In this document: positions 1 through 8,817 of the stretch, piece by piece | How positions within the stretch are numbered: the first letter of the stretch is position 1 | Layout of the letters: each line of letters opens with the position of its first letter | Assembly (NCBI RefSeq): GCF_030731045.1 | Contig: NZ_JAVALS010000009.1 | Coordinates: 46,698 to 110,697 of the forward strand | Direction: 5' to 3' | Length of the DNA: 64,000 nucleotides | Origin: Arthrobacter horti | Lineage (GTDB): Bacteria; Actinomycetota; Actinomycetes; Actinomycetales; Micrococcaceae | Position numbers and translations under genes: made by a program | The notes under the pieces: model-generated | Databases searched by the model: none | Told to the model about the DNA's origin: nothing | Seen by the model: the letters and a program-made list of their open reading frames with translations, nothing else

Positions 1-5
1 TTCAC

Positions 6-1121
6 ATGAAAGCAGCTGAACAGCGAGGGACCATGCACGCCGAGGAACGGCACGCGCTCATCCAGCAGGAACTGACCCTGAGCGGCAAGCTCGTGGCCAC
101 CGAATTCGCCGAGAAGGTGGGGGTCTCCGGCATGACGCTGCGGCGGGACCTCGCGTCCCTCGAACGGCAGGGCGTGCTGCGGCGCATCCATGGCGGGGCG
201 GTGCCACTGGAGACGCCGCTGAGCAGCGGGAACACCTTCCGGCCGGCGCAGGCGAATCAGCTGACCATCGGGCTGCTGGTGCCCACCTCGCAGTACTACT
301 TCTCGCTCATCATCAAGGGGGCCGGGCGGGCGGCGCAGCAGGCCGGGGCGCGGCTGGTGCTGGGCGTGAGCGGGTACGACCCGGAGGAGGAGCTCCGCCT
401 CACGCGACGGTTCCTGGCCTCTCCGATCGACGGCCTGCTCATCACGCCGATCGGCTCGGATGACGCGCCGAGCCCCACGCTGGACGCCCTGTACGACGCG
501 CGGATCCCCGTGGTGATGGTGGAGCGGCCGCTGGACAACGTGCTGGATCCGGGACCGTGGGACAGCGTGTTCACCGATCATGTGCGCGGGACGGAGCGGC
601 TGGTGCGGCGGTGGGTGCAGGCCGGCGGCGGGCCGGTGGCGCTGGGGATCCTGGAGGACAGCCCCAATTCGCCGCCGATCGAGACAGGGTACCGGCGTGC
701 GATGGACTTGACCGGACACGAGCCGCAGGTGGTGCGGATCCCGTCCTCGGCGCATGCCTCTGAGGCGCACCGGGCGGCGCTGGCGCGACTGGCGGAGACC
801 TGCCGCAGGGATGGGATCCGGGGCGTGCTGGTCCACAACGACGGCTGCGCACTGGCGCTGACGGAGCTGTTCCTGGAGCAGGGCGTGCGGGTGCCGGAGG
901 ACGTGGAGGTGGTGGCGTACGACGACGAGATTGCCTCCCTGGGGCTGCTCCCCCTCAGCGCCGTGGCGCCGCCGAAGTTCGAGCTGGGTCACCGGGCGGC
1001 GAGCCTGTGCCTGCAGAGGGTGCGGGACGGCTTCTGCGCGCGGGAGCGGGTGGCGCTCTCACCGCAGTTCGTGCCGCGGCAGTCGACGCGGACGCAGCTG
1101 CCGGCGGGGCTGGCTTTGTAA
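6..1121 (+). CDS. DeoR-HTH / LacI-type sensor transcriptional regulator
   Basis: This 371-residue regulator joins two families. Residues about 10-65 form a DeoR-type winged HTH (GMTLRRDLASLERQGVLRRIHGGA carries the typical R-R-D-L recognition helix and the R-I-H-G-G-A turn). Residues about 73-360 form a LacI/periplasmic-binding-type sensor (IGLLVPTSQYYFSLIIKG near the domain start, DGLLITP, VPEDVEVVAYDD). LacI-type domains usually bind sugars or related small effectors; the ligand here is unknown. A second in-frame ATG lies at position 33. The gene is followed 72 bp later by a hydroxyacid dehydrogenase whose promoter carries a palindrome, so that gene is the likely target (inference). The upstream region lies outside the window. 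Confidence 0.88.
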   Translation: MKAAEQRGTMHAEERHALIQQELTLSGKLVATEFAEKVGVSGMTLRRDLASLERQGVLRRIHGGAVPLETPLSSGNTFRPAQANQLTIGLLVPTSQYYFSLIIKGAGRAAQQAGARLVLGVSGYDPEEELRLTRRFLASPIDGLLITPIGSDDAPSPTLDALYDARIPVVMVERPLDNVLDPGPWDSVFTDHVRGTERLVRRWVQAGGGPVALGILEDSPNSPPIETGYRRAMDLTGHEPQVVRIPSSAHASEAHRAALARLAETCRRDGIRGVLVHNDGCALALTELFLEQGVRVPEDVEVVAYDDEIASLGLLPLSAVAPPKFELGHRAASLCLQRVRDGFCARERVALSPQFVPRQSTRTQLPAGLAL

Positions 1122-1157
1122 GTCTTCACCCCACCGCGTTCTGGTCTGTTCATCTAC

Positions 1158-1192
1158 TTGTGCGAATGCACACCCGGAGTTCAGATGGAAGG
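1158..1192 (+). promoter_or_regulatory. Promoter with TGTGC-N4-GCACA palindrome before hydroxyacid dehydrogenase
   Basis: A TTGTGC hexamer (1158-1163) and TCAGAT (1181-1186) are 17 nt apart, and TCAGAT ends 6 nt before the GTG at 1193. The inverted repeat TGTGCGAATGCACA (1159-1172) covers the -35. It sits between a DeoR/LacI-type regulator and its downstream neighbour, so an operator role is plausible but untested. The palindrome would lie inside the gene if the upstream ATG at 1166 were used, which argues for the later start. Confidence 0.45.
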
Positions 1193-2221
1193 GTGAGTAC
1201 TTCGTACGTTTCCCCTGCGCCGTACCGCATCGCGCTGGCGATGCCGCGAGACGTGGCCGGGTGGTTCTTCCCGCCCGCCGTGCTGGACGCGCTGCCGCCG
1301 GAGCTGGAGCTGCTGAGCCGGGAGCCGCTGGAGTCCTTCGATTCACCTGAGGCTGAGGTGATCCTGGGCTCGGTGGATGGGCTGCTGACGTGCTGGGGGA
1401 CGCCCCTGATCGATGCATCCGTCCTGGACAGGGCGCCGCGGCTGCGGACCATTCACCACGCGGCGGGCACGGTGAAACCGCATGTGGCACGGGTGTGCTG
1501 GGAACGAGGGCTGCAGGTGACGTCCGCGGCGGATGAGAATGCGATCCCGGTGGCGGAGTACACCGTGGCGATGGTGCTGCTGGCGAACAAGAAGATCTTC
1601 CAGCTCAGCGGCAGGCTCCATCGCGAGCGGACTGCGATGGATCCGCAGGCGCTGTTCCCGGGAATGGGGAACCACCGGAAGAGGGTGGGGGTGATCGGGG
1701 CGTCCCGAATCGGGCGGCACGTGCTGCGGCTGCTGGAGCCGTACTCGCTGGAGCTGTGCGTGGCGGACCCGTACCTTTCGACAGAAGAGGCGGCCGCGCT
1801 GGGTGCCCGGCTGCTGCCGCTCGACGAGCTCGTGGCGACGAGCGACGTGGTGACGCTCCACGCGCCGTCGTTGCCGTCCACGGCGGGGATGATCAGCCGT
1901 GCTCTGATCAGCGCCCTGAAGCCCGGGGCGACGTTCATCAACACGGCCCGCGGGGAGCTGGTGGACCAGGACGCGCTGGCGGAGCGGCTGGCCGTGGGTG
2001 ACGTGTACGCGGTCCTGGACGTGACCACGCCGTGGGTCCTGCCGGAGGGCTCGCCGTTCTACGAGCTGCCGAACGTGCTACTGACGCCACACATCGCAGG
2101 GTCATTGGGGACGGAGCTGGAGCGGCTGGCGGCGAGTGCTCTCGGTGAGGCGAGCCGGGCGGCGCGGGGTGAGGCGTTGCTTCATGAGGTGACGCTGGCG
2201 GAGCTGGACCGGATGGCGTAG
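1193..2221 (+). CDS. D-isomer-specific 2-hydroxyacid dehydrogenase family protein
   Basis: Predicted cytosolic NAD(P)-dependent reductase of 2-keto/2-hydroxy acids. The GTG start gives 342 residues, normal for the family. The Rossmann fingerprint is VGVIGASRIGRH. The active-site set is visible: Arg in NTARGELVDQ, the downstream Glu region, and His in TPHIAGS. An alternative ATG at 1166 would place an operator-like palindrome inside the coding sequence, and a further in-frame ATG is at 1238. The gene lies directly behind a DeoR/LacI-type regulator on the same strand, suggesting a small catabolic unit for a sugar acid or similar substrate. Substrate specificity cannot be read from the sequence. 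Confidence 0.85.
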   Translation: MSTSYVSPAPYRIALAMPRDVAGWFFPPAVLDALPPELELLSREPLESFDSPEAEVILGSVDGLLTCWGTPLIDASVLDRAPRLRTIHHAAGTVKPHVARVCWERGLQVTSAADENAIPVAEYTVAMVLLANKKIFQLSGRLHRERTAMDPQALFPGMGNHRKRVGVIGASRIGRHVLRLLEPYSLELCVADPYLSTEEAAALGARLLPLDELVATSDVVTLHAPSLPSTAGMISRALISALKPGATFINTARGELVDQDALAERLAVGDVYAVLDVTTPWVLPEGSPFYELPNVLLTPHIAGSLGTELERLAASALGEASRAARGEALLHEVTLAELDRMA

Positions 2222-2233
2222 GGCGTCACCGAA

Positions 2234-2491
2234 CTACGCCTGGCGATCTCCCGGATCTGAGTGGGCTTCCGTGCTGTCTCGTCGACGGCCGGCGCGCTTC
2301 GCGAGCCACTCTTGCCTGTACTCATCGACCTTCCGCGCTTCACGGCTGCCCGCATCGGCAGCCCAGCCGACGATGATCGCTCCCAGAAGCGCTGAGACCG
2401 CCTGAACGGGCCCGAACGCGACCCAAATTACCCCGCAGACCACCAGCCCGATAAGACCAGCAACGAGGATCTTCTTCGTTCTCCGGTTCAC
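2234..2491 (-). CDS. Small two-helix membrane protein, function unknown
   Basis: An 85-residue protein starting at a GTG with a strong Shine-Dalgarno sequence (GGGGAGG about 5 nt upstream on the minus strand). Two hydrophobic segments are visible (about residues 9-28 and 31-46, ILVAGLIGLVVCGVIWVAFG and the following AVSALLGAIIVGWAAD), followed by a charged Arg/Asp/Glu-rich tail. It lies immediately downstream of the truncated Fic gene, whose reading frame runs into it. I do not recognise a family. The good ribosome site argues that this is a real gene rather than Fic debris. Confidence 0.55.
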   Translation of the reverse strand: MNRRTKKILVAGLIGLVVCGVIWVAFGPVQAVSALLGAIIVGWAADAGSREARKVDEYRQEWLAKRAGRRRDSTEAHSDPGDRQA

Positions 2492-2897
2492 TACAGCCTC
2501 CCCATGACTTTCCATCGACTGCATAGGCCTTATCACCATATTCCGCATCACCGATCTTCGGGTCAGTCAGCAGTGTGCTGGACTGCCAGAATTCTTCGAT
2601 CTGGAGCCCGGCGTTCTTGAGAAACGGCGTCTCCAAGAACTGCGATGTTCCCTTGCTGATCTCCACGGTTCTGAGCAGTCCGGCCCAGTCCCAGACATCC
2701 TGATAGAGCCGTCGGTGAATCCCTTGCAGATGGGCCAGGCCGAACCCAGCGTCAACGGGGTCCAGGGCAAGTTCGCGCCGACGTAAAAGGGAGAATTCCC
2801 GCTCAATCTCAAGAGCATTCCTCGGGTCACGGAGCCCCAGTTTGTTGATCAGGACCTCGGTGCCGGGATAACAGTAAGGGTCGGTGAAATCAGACAT
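2340..2897 (-). pseudogene. Truncated Fic/DOC-family AMPylase toxin, catalytic motif missing
   Basis: The frame starts at MSDFTDPYCYPGTEVLINKL and shows the N-terminal part of a class I Fic protein (LAHLQGIHRRLYQDVWDWAG, then LRTVEISKG, then LQIEEFW). Fic enzymes transfer AMP using the motif HPFxxGNGRxxR, expected about 30 residues after the last of these. It is absent: family similarity fades near residue 112 (about position 2564) and the frame continues as composition-biased sequence to a stop at 2340. The gene is therefore probably a 3'-deleted remnant with no AMPylation activity. It overlaps the upstream antitoxin gene by 8 nt, as in intact Fic toxin-antitoxin operons. An extended start at 2972 is possible but less likely. 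Confidence 0.75.
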
Positions 2898-3123
2898 TTC
2901 CGGCGGATATTTCTTTCGCTCGGAGTTGCGAGGCTCGATTGCGAACAGCCTCAAGGGCCGTAGGAAGCTCAACCAGGCCGCTCACATAGCGGTTGACGAT
3001 CTTCATCCCCACCACATCAGGCATCGCGCCTTCAAGATCCCAGCTGGCAAGGATGTCAGTCATCGATTCTCGGCGTGCCGCGACGTTGTCAGAGCGAACG
3101 ATCATGGACTTATCAAACGACAT
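2890..3123 (-). CDS. VbhA-type antitoxin of a Fic toxin-antitoxin pair
   Basis: A 77-residue protein beginning MSFDKSMIVRSDN. It contains DILASWDLEGAMPD, in which S27-W-D-L-E31-G32 matches the inhibitory motif (S/T)xxxE(G/N) by which class I antitoxins block ATP orientation in Fic proteins (established for VbhA/VbhT). A GAAGGAG ribosome site sits just upstream. The gene lies between an Xre regulator (stop-to-start gap of 1 nt) and the Fic remnant (8-nt overlap), forming a three-gene operon. Since the toxin partner is truncated, the antitoxin is apparently orphaned here. Confidence 0.75.
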   Translation of the reverse strand: MSFDKSMIVRSDNVAARRESMTDILASWDLEGAMPDVVGMKIVNRYVSGLVELPTALEAVRNRASQLRAKEISAGNV

Positions 3124-3124
3124 C

Positions 3125-3364
3125 TCAGGCTCCTTCAGCTTCAGCACCGGAAAGATCGGCAAATGGGTTCGCCCCTAGAACATCGAGCACAGCAAGAGCC
3201 TTGCCCAGCTCAGCCCTTGGGTGCCCGGATTCGAGTTCGATAACGAACACCCGACTGACGTGGGCATGCTCTGCAAGCTGTGCCTGCGTGAGACCCCGCT
3301 GTTTCCGGGCATCCCGGACTATGGTTCCGACGCGACCGACCGTATCGATGGATGCAGAACTCAT
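3125..3364 (-). CDS. Xre-family HTH regulator (HipB-like)
   Basis: A 79-residue DNA-binding protein that is almost entirely one HTH domain (RDARKQRGLTQAQLAEHAHV, then SRVFVIELESGHPRAELGKAL). HipB-like regulators usually repress toxin-antitoxin operons. Here it is first in an operon with a VbhA-type antitoxin and a broken Fic gene. The ATG at 3364 is preceded by a near-consensus -10 (TAAAAT) exactly 6 nt away and has no Shine-Dalgarno sequence, so translation is probably leaderless. Repeated CGGGAA half-sites upstream suggest autoregulation. Confidence 0.8.
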   Translation of the reverse strand: MSSASIDTVGRVGTIVRDARKQRGLTQAQLAEHAHVSRVFVIELESGHPRAELGKALAVLDVLGANPFADLSGAEAEGA

Positions 3365-3370
3365 AGACCA

Positions 3371-3419
3371 ATTTTACCGGGAATGTCGCCGTACGGGAAC
3401 ATCCTAGGGTGAGTTCCCG
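3371..3419 (-). promoter_or_regulatory. Promoter and candidate operator of the Xre-antitoxin-Fic operon
   Basis: On the minus strand TAAAAT (3376-3371) lies 6 nt before the ATG at 3364. Upstream is an inverted repeat CGGGAAC-N12-GTTCCCG (3394-3400 and 3413-3419) plus a third half-site CGGGAA (3378-3383). The arms cover the -35 region and the spacer. An HTH repressor of the adjacent gene would be the natural ligand (inference). Confidence 0.5.
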
Positions 3420-3585
3420 AGCCCAGGGCATGCCTCAGGTGTCTGCACCATCCAGACCCGTGCACCATGTCCACCGCTACTGCACCAGCAGTTCAGCGTC
3501 GCGCCCCACCTCATCCCCCGGGCGGACCCATATCTCCCTCTCCGCTCCGAAGCACACTGTCAGGAGCCGCCGCTAGGGTGAGAGG

Positions 3586-6039
3586 GTGAGCACCGTGCAG
3601 ACCCTTCACGACCGTCCCGATGCACCCCTGGCCGGCCTGAGCGAGGCCGAGGTCGCGGAGCGGGTCGCCGCGGGGGCCGTGAACCGCACCGAGGACTCCA
3701 CGGGCCGCAGCATCTGGGACATCGTCCGTTCCAACGTCTTCACCCGGATCAACGCCATCTTCGCAGTGCTCGCCGCCATCGTGGTGTCCACCGGTTACTT
3801 CATCGACGCCGCGTTCGGCCTGCTCATCATCGCCAATAGCGTGGTCGGAATCATCCAGGAGGTCCGTGCCAAGCGCACCCTGGACCGGCTCGCGATCGTG
3901 GGCCAGGCCAAACCACGTGTCCGCCGCGACGGCACCACCCTGGAGCTGCCGCCGGAGGACGTGGTCCGGGACGATCTGATCGAGCTCGGCCCTGGCGACC
4001 AGGTCATGGTGGACGGCGAAGTCCTCACCGCCGCCGGTCTGGAAGTGGACGAATCCCTCCTCACCGGCGAATCCGACGCCATGGCCAAGGCCCCCGGAAG
4101 CGAAGTCCTCTCCGGCAGCTTCGTCTCCTCCGGCACCGGCATGTACCGCGCCACCAAGGTCGGCTCCGAGGCCTACGCCGCCAAGATCTCCGCCGAGGCC
4201 AGCAAGTTCAGCCTGGTCGACTCGGAGCTGCGCAACGGCATCAACAAGATCCTCAAGGTCATCACCTGGCTTCTCCTCCCGGCCGGCGCCCTCTCCATCT
4301 ACAACCAGCTCTCCGGCCGGCAGGCCCTGCCCGACGCTCTCCGCGGCATGGTCGCCGCCCTGGTCCCCATGGTCCCGGAAGGCCTGGTCCTCATGACCAC
4401 CATCGCCTTCGCCGTCGGTGTCATCCGCCTGGGCCGCCGCCAGTGCCTGGTCAACGAACTCCCCGCCATCGAGGGCCTGGCCCGCGTGGACGTCGTCTGC
4501 GCGGACAAGACCGGCACTCTCACCGAGAACGCCATGCGCCTCGGCTCACTGGAGTTCCCCGTGCACGACGACGCCGCCGCACCGGAGCGCGCGAACGGTG
4601 CGGCCGGGCGTCTGGCCGCCTCCGTCCTGGCCGCCCTCGCGGCCAGCGACCCCCGCCCGAACGCCTCCATCGAGGCCATCGCCGAGGCCTACCCGGACGT
4701 CCCCGGCTGGACCGTCGTGGACACCCTGCCCTTCGCCTCCAGCCGCAAGTACTCGGGCGCCTCGTTCTCCGCCACGGACGCCCCGGAAACAGACGGCGCC
4801 TGGCTCCTCGGCGCCCCGGACGTGCTCCTCGACGCACTGGCGAGCTCCCCCGCGGCGGAGGCGTCCGCCGTCGCGCATCTGGACGTCTGGCACCGCGAGG
4901 CTGAGCGCTTCGGTTCCCAGGGCCTGCGCGTGCTGCTGCTGGCCCGCGCCCGCGAACTCGACGCCGCCACCCTCACGGCCCCCGCCGCCCTGGTGGTCCT
5001 GGAGCAGAAGATCCGTGCAGAGGCCCCGGCCACGCTCGAGTACTTCGCCGGCCAGAACGTGGAGGTCAAGATCATCTCCGGCGACAACGCCGGCTCCGTG
5101 GGCGCCGTCGCACATTCCCTGAAGCTGCCCGGCGCCGAGCGCACCGTGGACGCGCGCACCCTGCCGTCCGATGCGGAGGCTCTCGCCGAGGAGGTCCAGC
5201 GCGGCACCGTATTCGGCCGCGTCACCCCGGACCAGAAGCGCGCCATGGTCGGCGCGCTGAAGTCCAAGGGCCACACCGTGGCCATGACCGGCGACGGCGT
5301 CAACGACGTCCTGGCGCTCAAGGACGCGGACATCGGCGTCGCGATGGGCGCCGGCAGCCCGGCGACCCGCGCCGTGGCGCAGATCGTGCTGCTGGACAAC
5401 TCCTTCGCCACCCTGCCGCACGTGGTGGCCGAGGGGCGGCGCGTGATCGGCAACATCGAACGCGTCGCCACCCTGTTCCTGACCAAGACCGTCTACTCCG
5501 TGCTCCTGGCCATTCTGGTGGGAATGCCCGGGCTGATCGGCCTGGCCCAGGTGCCGTACCCGTTCCTGCCGCGCCATGTCACCATCGTCGGCTGGTTCAC
5601 CATCGGCCTGCCCGCCTTCGTGCTCTCCCTGGCGCCCAACCACGACCGCGCCCAGCCCGGCTTCGCCTCCCGCGTGCTGCGGCGCGCGCTGCCCGCCGGC
5701 GTCGTGGTCGGCGTTGCGTCCTTCGTCTCCTACCTGCTGGTGCGCGGCGACGCGGTGCCGCAGGCGCAGAGCTCGACGGCGGCCCTGCTCACCCTCATGA
5801 GCATCGCGCTGTGGGTGCTGGCGATCGTCGCCCGGCCCTACACCTGGTGGAAGGTGCTGCTGCTGGTCGCCATGATCGGCGGGACGCTGACCATGTTCCT
5901 GCTCCCGGTGGCCCGGGCCGTGCTGCAGCTGGAGATCGGCTCGTCCGCCCAGCTGTGGACGGCGTTCGGCTGTGCGGCCGCGGGCATCGTGCTCGTGGAG
6001 ATCGCCTGGATCCTGGGGAACCGGAAGCGGTCTTCTTAG
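3586..6039 (+). CDS. CtpE-like cation-transporting P-type ATPase
   Basis: An 817-residue membrane pump. The family motifs are present in order: LTGES in the actuator domain (about residues 158-162), the phosphorylated Asp307 in [11 protein letters not shown], and GDGVND (about residue 569) in the phosphorylation domain, with hydrophobic segments before, between and after them. The M4 segment reads [11 protein letters not shown]; the PEGL form resembles calcium-type pumps and actinobacterial CtpE, reported as a calcium uptake ATPase in mycobacteria. The ion is therefore probably Ca2+ but not proven. The GTG start has TAGGGT 6 nt upstream, suggesting leaderless translation; a second in-frame GTG is three codons later. 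Confidence 0.87.
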   Translation: MSTVQTLHDRPDAPLAGLSEAEVAERVAAGAVNRTEDSTGRSIWDIVRSNVFTRINAIFAVLAAIVVSTGYFIDAAFGLLIIANSVVGIIQEVRAKRTLDRLAIVGQAKPRVRRDGTTLELPPEDVVRDDLIELGPGDQVMVDGEVLTAAGLEVDESLLTGESDAMAKAPGSEVLSGSFVSSGTGMYRATKVGSEAYAAKISAEASKFSLVDSELRNGINKILKVITWLLLPAGALSIYNQLSGRQALPDALRGMVAALVPMVPEGLVLMTTIAFAVGVIRLGRRQCLVNELPAIEGLARVDVVCADKTGTLTENAMRLGSLEFPVHDDAAAPERANGAAGRLAASVLAALAASDPRPNASIEAIAEAYPDVPGWTVVDTLPFASSRKYSGASFSATDAPETDGAWLLGAPDVLLDALASSPAAEASAVAHLDVWHREAERFGSQGLRVLLLARARELDAATLTAPAALVVLEQKIRAEAPATLEYFAGQNVEVKIISGDNAGSVGAVAHSLKLPGAERTVDARTLPSDAEALAEEVQRGTVFGRVTPDQKRAMVGALKSKGHTVAMTGDGVNDVLALKDADIGVAMGAGSPATRAVAQIVLLDNSFATLPHVVAEGRRVIGNIERVATLFLTKTVYSVLLAILVGMPGLIGLAQVPYPFLPRHVTIVGWFTIGLPAFVLSLAPNHDRAQPGFASRVLRRALPAGVVVGVASFVSYLLVRGDAVPQAQSSTAALLTLMSIALWVLAIVARPYTWWKVLLLVAMIGGTLTMFLLPVARAVLQLEIGSSAQLWTAFGCAAAGIVLVEIAWILGNRKRSS

Positions 6040-6054
6040 CCCTCCGCGAGAGCG

Positions 6055-6095
6055 CAGCTGACGCCCCTGAAACCGAGTTTTAGGGGCGTCAGCTG
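6055..6095. terminator. Long hairpin between convergent ctpE-like gene and metB
   Basis: Two 19-nt arms (6055-6073 and 6077-6095) pair with one mismatch around a 3-nt loop. Each strand's gene ends within 20 nt of it, so it can serve both. Its left flank and arm (6048-6077) recur almost exactly at 63410-63439. Confidence 0.75.
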
Positions 6096-6111
6096 TTACT
6101 TCGCGAGGGGT

Positions 6112-7272
6112 CTAGAGCTGCCCGAACGCCTGTTCCAGGTCCGCCAGGAGGTCCTCCACGTTCTCAATGCCGCAGGAGAGACGCAGCAGGTTCTCCGGAA
6201 CCGCCAGCTCGGTGCCCTTGACGGAGGCGTGGGTCATTTCGGACGGGTAGTTCATGAGGGACTCGATGCCGCCCAGAGACTCCGCCAGCGTGAACACCCG
6301 AGTGGACTCGGCGATCTTCCGGGCCGCGGCCTCACCGCCCTTGAACTGCACGGACACCATGCCGCCGAAGCCGCGCATCTGCTTCGCCGCGAGCTCGTGG
6401 CCCGGGTGATCCGGCAGTCCCGGGTACAGCACGGCCTCCACCTCAGGACGGGTGAGCAGCCACTCGGCCACGGCCTGGCCGTTCTGGCAGTGCCGGTCCA
6501 TGCGCACGCCCAGCGTCTTCAGGCCACGCGTGGTGAGGAACGCGTCCATGGGACCGGACACGCCACCGGCGGCGAACTGCAAGAACTGCACCTTCTGCGC
6601 CAGTTCCTCGTCCTTGAGCACCACGGCGCCGCCCACCACATCGGAGTGACCGCCGATGTACTTGGTGGTGGAGTGGATGACGATGTCGGCACCCAGGGCG
6701 AGCGGGTTCTGCAAGTAGGGCGACGCGAAGGTGTTGTCGACCACCAGGAGGGCCCCGGCGTCGTGCGCCACCTCGGCGAGTGCTGCGATGTCACTGATGC
6801 GCATCATGGGGTTCGACGGCGTCTCCACCCACAGCAGGCGGGCCTGGTTCGCGCGGACCACCTCGGCCACGGCGGCCGGATCGCCCATGTCGACGGCCGA
6901 GTGCCCGATGCCCCAGTCCCCGTGAATACGGGCGATGAGACGGTAGGTGCCACCGTACGCGTCGTTGCCGAGGACGATGTGGTCACCCGGGCGGCACAGT
7001 GCCCGGATGAGGGCGTCCTCCGCGGCCAGGCCGGAGCCGAAGGAGTAGGCGAAACGCCCGCCCTCCACGGCCGCGAGCTGCTCCTGCAGGGCGTCACGGG
7101 TCGGGTTGCCGCCACGGCCGTACTCGTAACCGTCGCGCAGGCCGCCGATGCCGTCCTGCGCGTAGGTGGAGGAGAAATGCAGGGGCGGAACCACGGCGCC
7201 GGTGCGCGGCTCGAAGGCCTGACCTGCGTGGATGGCGGTGGTGTTGAAGCCGGCTGCGGAGGTGTCAGTCAT
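6112..7272 (-). CDS. metB: Cystathionine gamma-synthase / gamma-lyase family PLP enzyme
   Basis: Cys/Met-metabolism PLP enzyme of normal length (386 residues). The PLP lysine is K204 in HSTTKYIGGHSDVVGG, with the family signatures YGRGGNPTR and SFGSGLAAEDALI. It makes cystathionine from activated homoserine and cysteine, or cleaves cystathionine; sequence alone does not separate the two. It follows cbs on the same strand after 27 nt, so the two form an operon and, together, a transsulfuration pair. Start chosen at the ATG with AAAGG about 9 nt upstream; an in-frame GTG two codons earlier is also possible. Confidence 0.88.
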   Translation of the reverse strand: MTDTSAAGFNTTAIHAGQAFEPRTGAVVPPLHFSSTYAQDGIGGLRDGYEYGRGGNPTRDALQEQLAAVEGGRFAYSFGSGLAAEDALIRALCRPGDHIVLGNDAYGGTYRLIARIHGDWGIGHSAVDMGDPAAVAEVVRANQARLLWVETPSNPMMRISDIAALAEVAHDAGALLVVDNTFASPYLQNPLALGADIVIHSTTKYIGGHSDVVGGAVVLKDEELAQKVQFLQFAAGGVSGPMDAFLTTRGLKTLGVRMDRHCQNGQAVAEWLLTRPEVEAVLYPGLPDHPGHELAAKQMRGFGGMVSVQFKGGEAAARKIAESTRVFTLAESLGGIESLMNYPSEMTHASVKGTELAVPENLLRLSCGIENVEDLLADLEQAFGQL

Positions 7273-7299
7273 TCTCACGGACCTTTCGAACGGCGGGAA

Positions 7300-8685
7300 T
7301 CAGTGGCTGAGGTAGTTGAGGAGGTCGTGACGGGTCACGACGCCCACGGGGGCGCCCACAAAGGTCACCATGATGGTGTCCGACTCGGAGAGCAGCTCCC
7401 GCGCGGCGGAGATGGATTCCAGGGATCCGATCACGGGGAGCCTCTCCCCCATGTGGTCCGCGATCTTGTCCGTGAGTTTCGCCTCGCCGCGGAACAGCTT
7501 GCTGGTCAGGCTGCGCTCATCCACGGAGCCCAGGACCTCGCCCATCACCACGGGCGGTTCGGCGGAGAGGACCGGGATGTGGTCCACACCGAACTCGGTC
7601 ATGATGTTGATGACGTCGCGGACGCTCTCATTCGGGTGGATGTGGACCAGATCCGGCATGGAACCGGTCTTGGACTCCAGCACCGCGCCCACGGTGTCCT
7701 CCTCGGAGCCGGGCAGGAAGCCGTAGGAGCGCATCCACTGATCGTTGAAGATCTTGGCCAGGTAGCCGCGGCCGGAATCCGGCAGGATCACGACGACGAC
7801 GGCGTCCTCCGGCAGTTCGCGCGCGGCGCGCAGGGCGGCCACCACCGCCATGCCGCTCGAACCGCCCACCAGCAGGCCCTCTTCGCGGGCCAGGCGGCGG
7901 GTCATGGCGAAGGACTCGGCGTCGTTGACGGCCAGGACCTCATCCGGGACGGACTTGTCGTAGTTGCCGGGCCACATGTCCTCGCCCACGCCCTCGACGA
8001 AGTACGGGCGCCCGGTGCCTCCGGAATAGACGGAGCCTTCCGGGTCCGCACCGATGACCTTGACGCGGCCGCCCTCGGACTCGGGACGGTCTTTGGAGAT
8101 CTCCTTGAGGAAGCGGCCCGTTCCGGTGATGGTGCCGCCGGTGCCCGCGCCGATCACCACGTGGGTGACCTTCCCGTCCGTGTCCCGCCAGATCTCCGGA
8201 CCCGTGGACTCGAAGTGGCTGGCCGGGGCGGCGGGATTGGAGAACTGGTCCGGCTTGTAGGCGCCGGGGATCTCGCGGACCAGGCGGTCCGAGACGCCGT
8301 AGTAGCTCTGCGGGCTGTCCGGCGCGACGGCGGTGGGCGTCACCACGACCTCGGCACCGTAGGCCTCCAGGACAGCGCGCTTCTCCTCGCCCACCTTGTC
8401 CGGGACCACGAAGATGCTCTTGTAGCCCTTCTGCTGGGCCACCAGGGCCAGGCCCACACCGGTGTTGCCGCTGGTGGGCTCCACGATGGTCCCGCCCGGC
8501 TGGAGCAGGCCGCCGGCCTCCGCTTCGGAGACCATCTTGGCGGCGATCCGGTCCTTGATGGAGCCACCCGGGTTCAGGTATTCGAGCTTGACCAGGACGG
8601 TGGCCCTGATCCCCTCGGTCACGTGGTTGAGCTTGACCAGCGGCGTGTTGCCGATCAGGTCCAGGACGGAATTGGCGTACTTCAC
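7300..8685 (-). CDS. cbs: Cystathionine beta-synthase
   Basis: PLP-dependent enzyme condensing serine and homocysteine to cystathionine (or acting as a cysteine synthase). The 461-residue product has the catalytic domain first (LIGNTPLVKL; PLP lysine K44 in NPGGSIKDRIAAK; the phosphate-binding loop SGNTGVG) and two C-terminal CBS repeats (about residues 335-461, SMPDLVHIHPNESVRDV and RHDLLNYLSH). The GTG start at 8685 is preceded by TAGAGT with a 7-nt gap, suggesting leaderless translation, although GGGGAG also lies very close. Forms an operon with metB. Confidence 0.9.
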   Translation of the reverse strand: MKYANSVLDLIGNTPLVKLNHVTEGIRATVLVKLEYLNPGGSIKDRIAAKMVSEAEAGGLLQPGGTIVEPTSGNTGVGLALVAQQKGYKSIFVVPDKVGEEKRAVLEAYGAEVVVTPTAVAPDSPQSYYGVSDRLVREIPGAYKPDQFSNPAAPASHFESTGPEIWRDTDGKVTHVVIGAGTGGTITGTGRFLKEISKDRPESEGGRVKVIGADPEGSVYSGGTGRPYFVEGVGEDMWPGNYDKSVPDEVLAVNDAESFAMTRRLAREEGLLVGGSSGMAVVAALRAARELPEDAVVVVILPDSGRGYLAKIFNDQWMRSYGFLPGSEEDTVGAVLESKTGSMPDLVHIHPNESVRDVINIMTEFGVDHIPVLSAEPPVVMGEVLGSVDERSLTSKLFRGEAKLTDKIADHMGERLPVIGSLESISAARELLSESDTIMVTFVGAPVGVVTRHDLLNYLSH

Positions 8686-8781
8686 GCTCCCCACTCTAGT
8701 CGTTGGCACTGACACTGAAGAGGGCCCGGCAGGAGGCCGCCCGGACCTCCGCCGGAACACCCTGGGCGGCACTCCGCGCGA

Positions 8782-8817
8782 TTGACTTAATCGAACATAT
8801 ATTCGAACAATAGAAGC
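8782..8817 (+). promoter_or_regulatory. SOS promoter with LexA box for the imuA'-imuB-dnaE2 cassette
   Basis: TTGACT (8782-8787) and AACAAT (8806-8811) are spaced 18 nt apart, and the ATG of imuA' follows after 6 nt. Between them CGAACATATATTCG (8792-8805) matches the Gram-positive LexA box CGAAC-N4-GTTCG at all specified positions but one. LexA bound there would occlude both promoter elements. No well-placed ribosome site precedes the ATG. Confidence 0.75.

Noticed and set aside
2340..2560. Treating the C-terminal half of the Fic frame as a genuine new domain
   Set aside because: It is Gly/Arg/Ser-biased and antiparallel to nothing functional, and it overlaps another gene that has its own ribosome site.
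7273..7299. SAM-type riboswitch ahead of metB
   Set aside because: The gap to cbs is only 27 nt, too short for any known aptamer, and the region ahead of cbs looks leaderless.
6229..8712. An 827-codon plus-strand frame opposite metB and cbs
   Set aside because: Composition is His/Gly/Val-skewed and it spans two well-supported genes and their gap; an antisense shadow.
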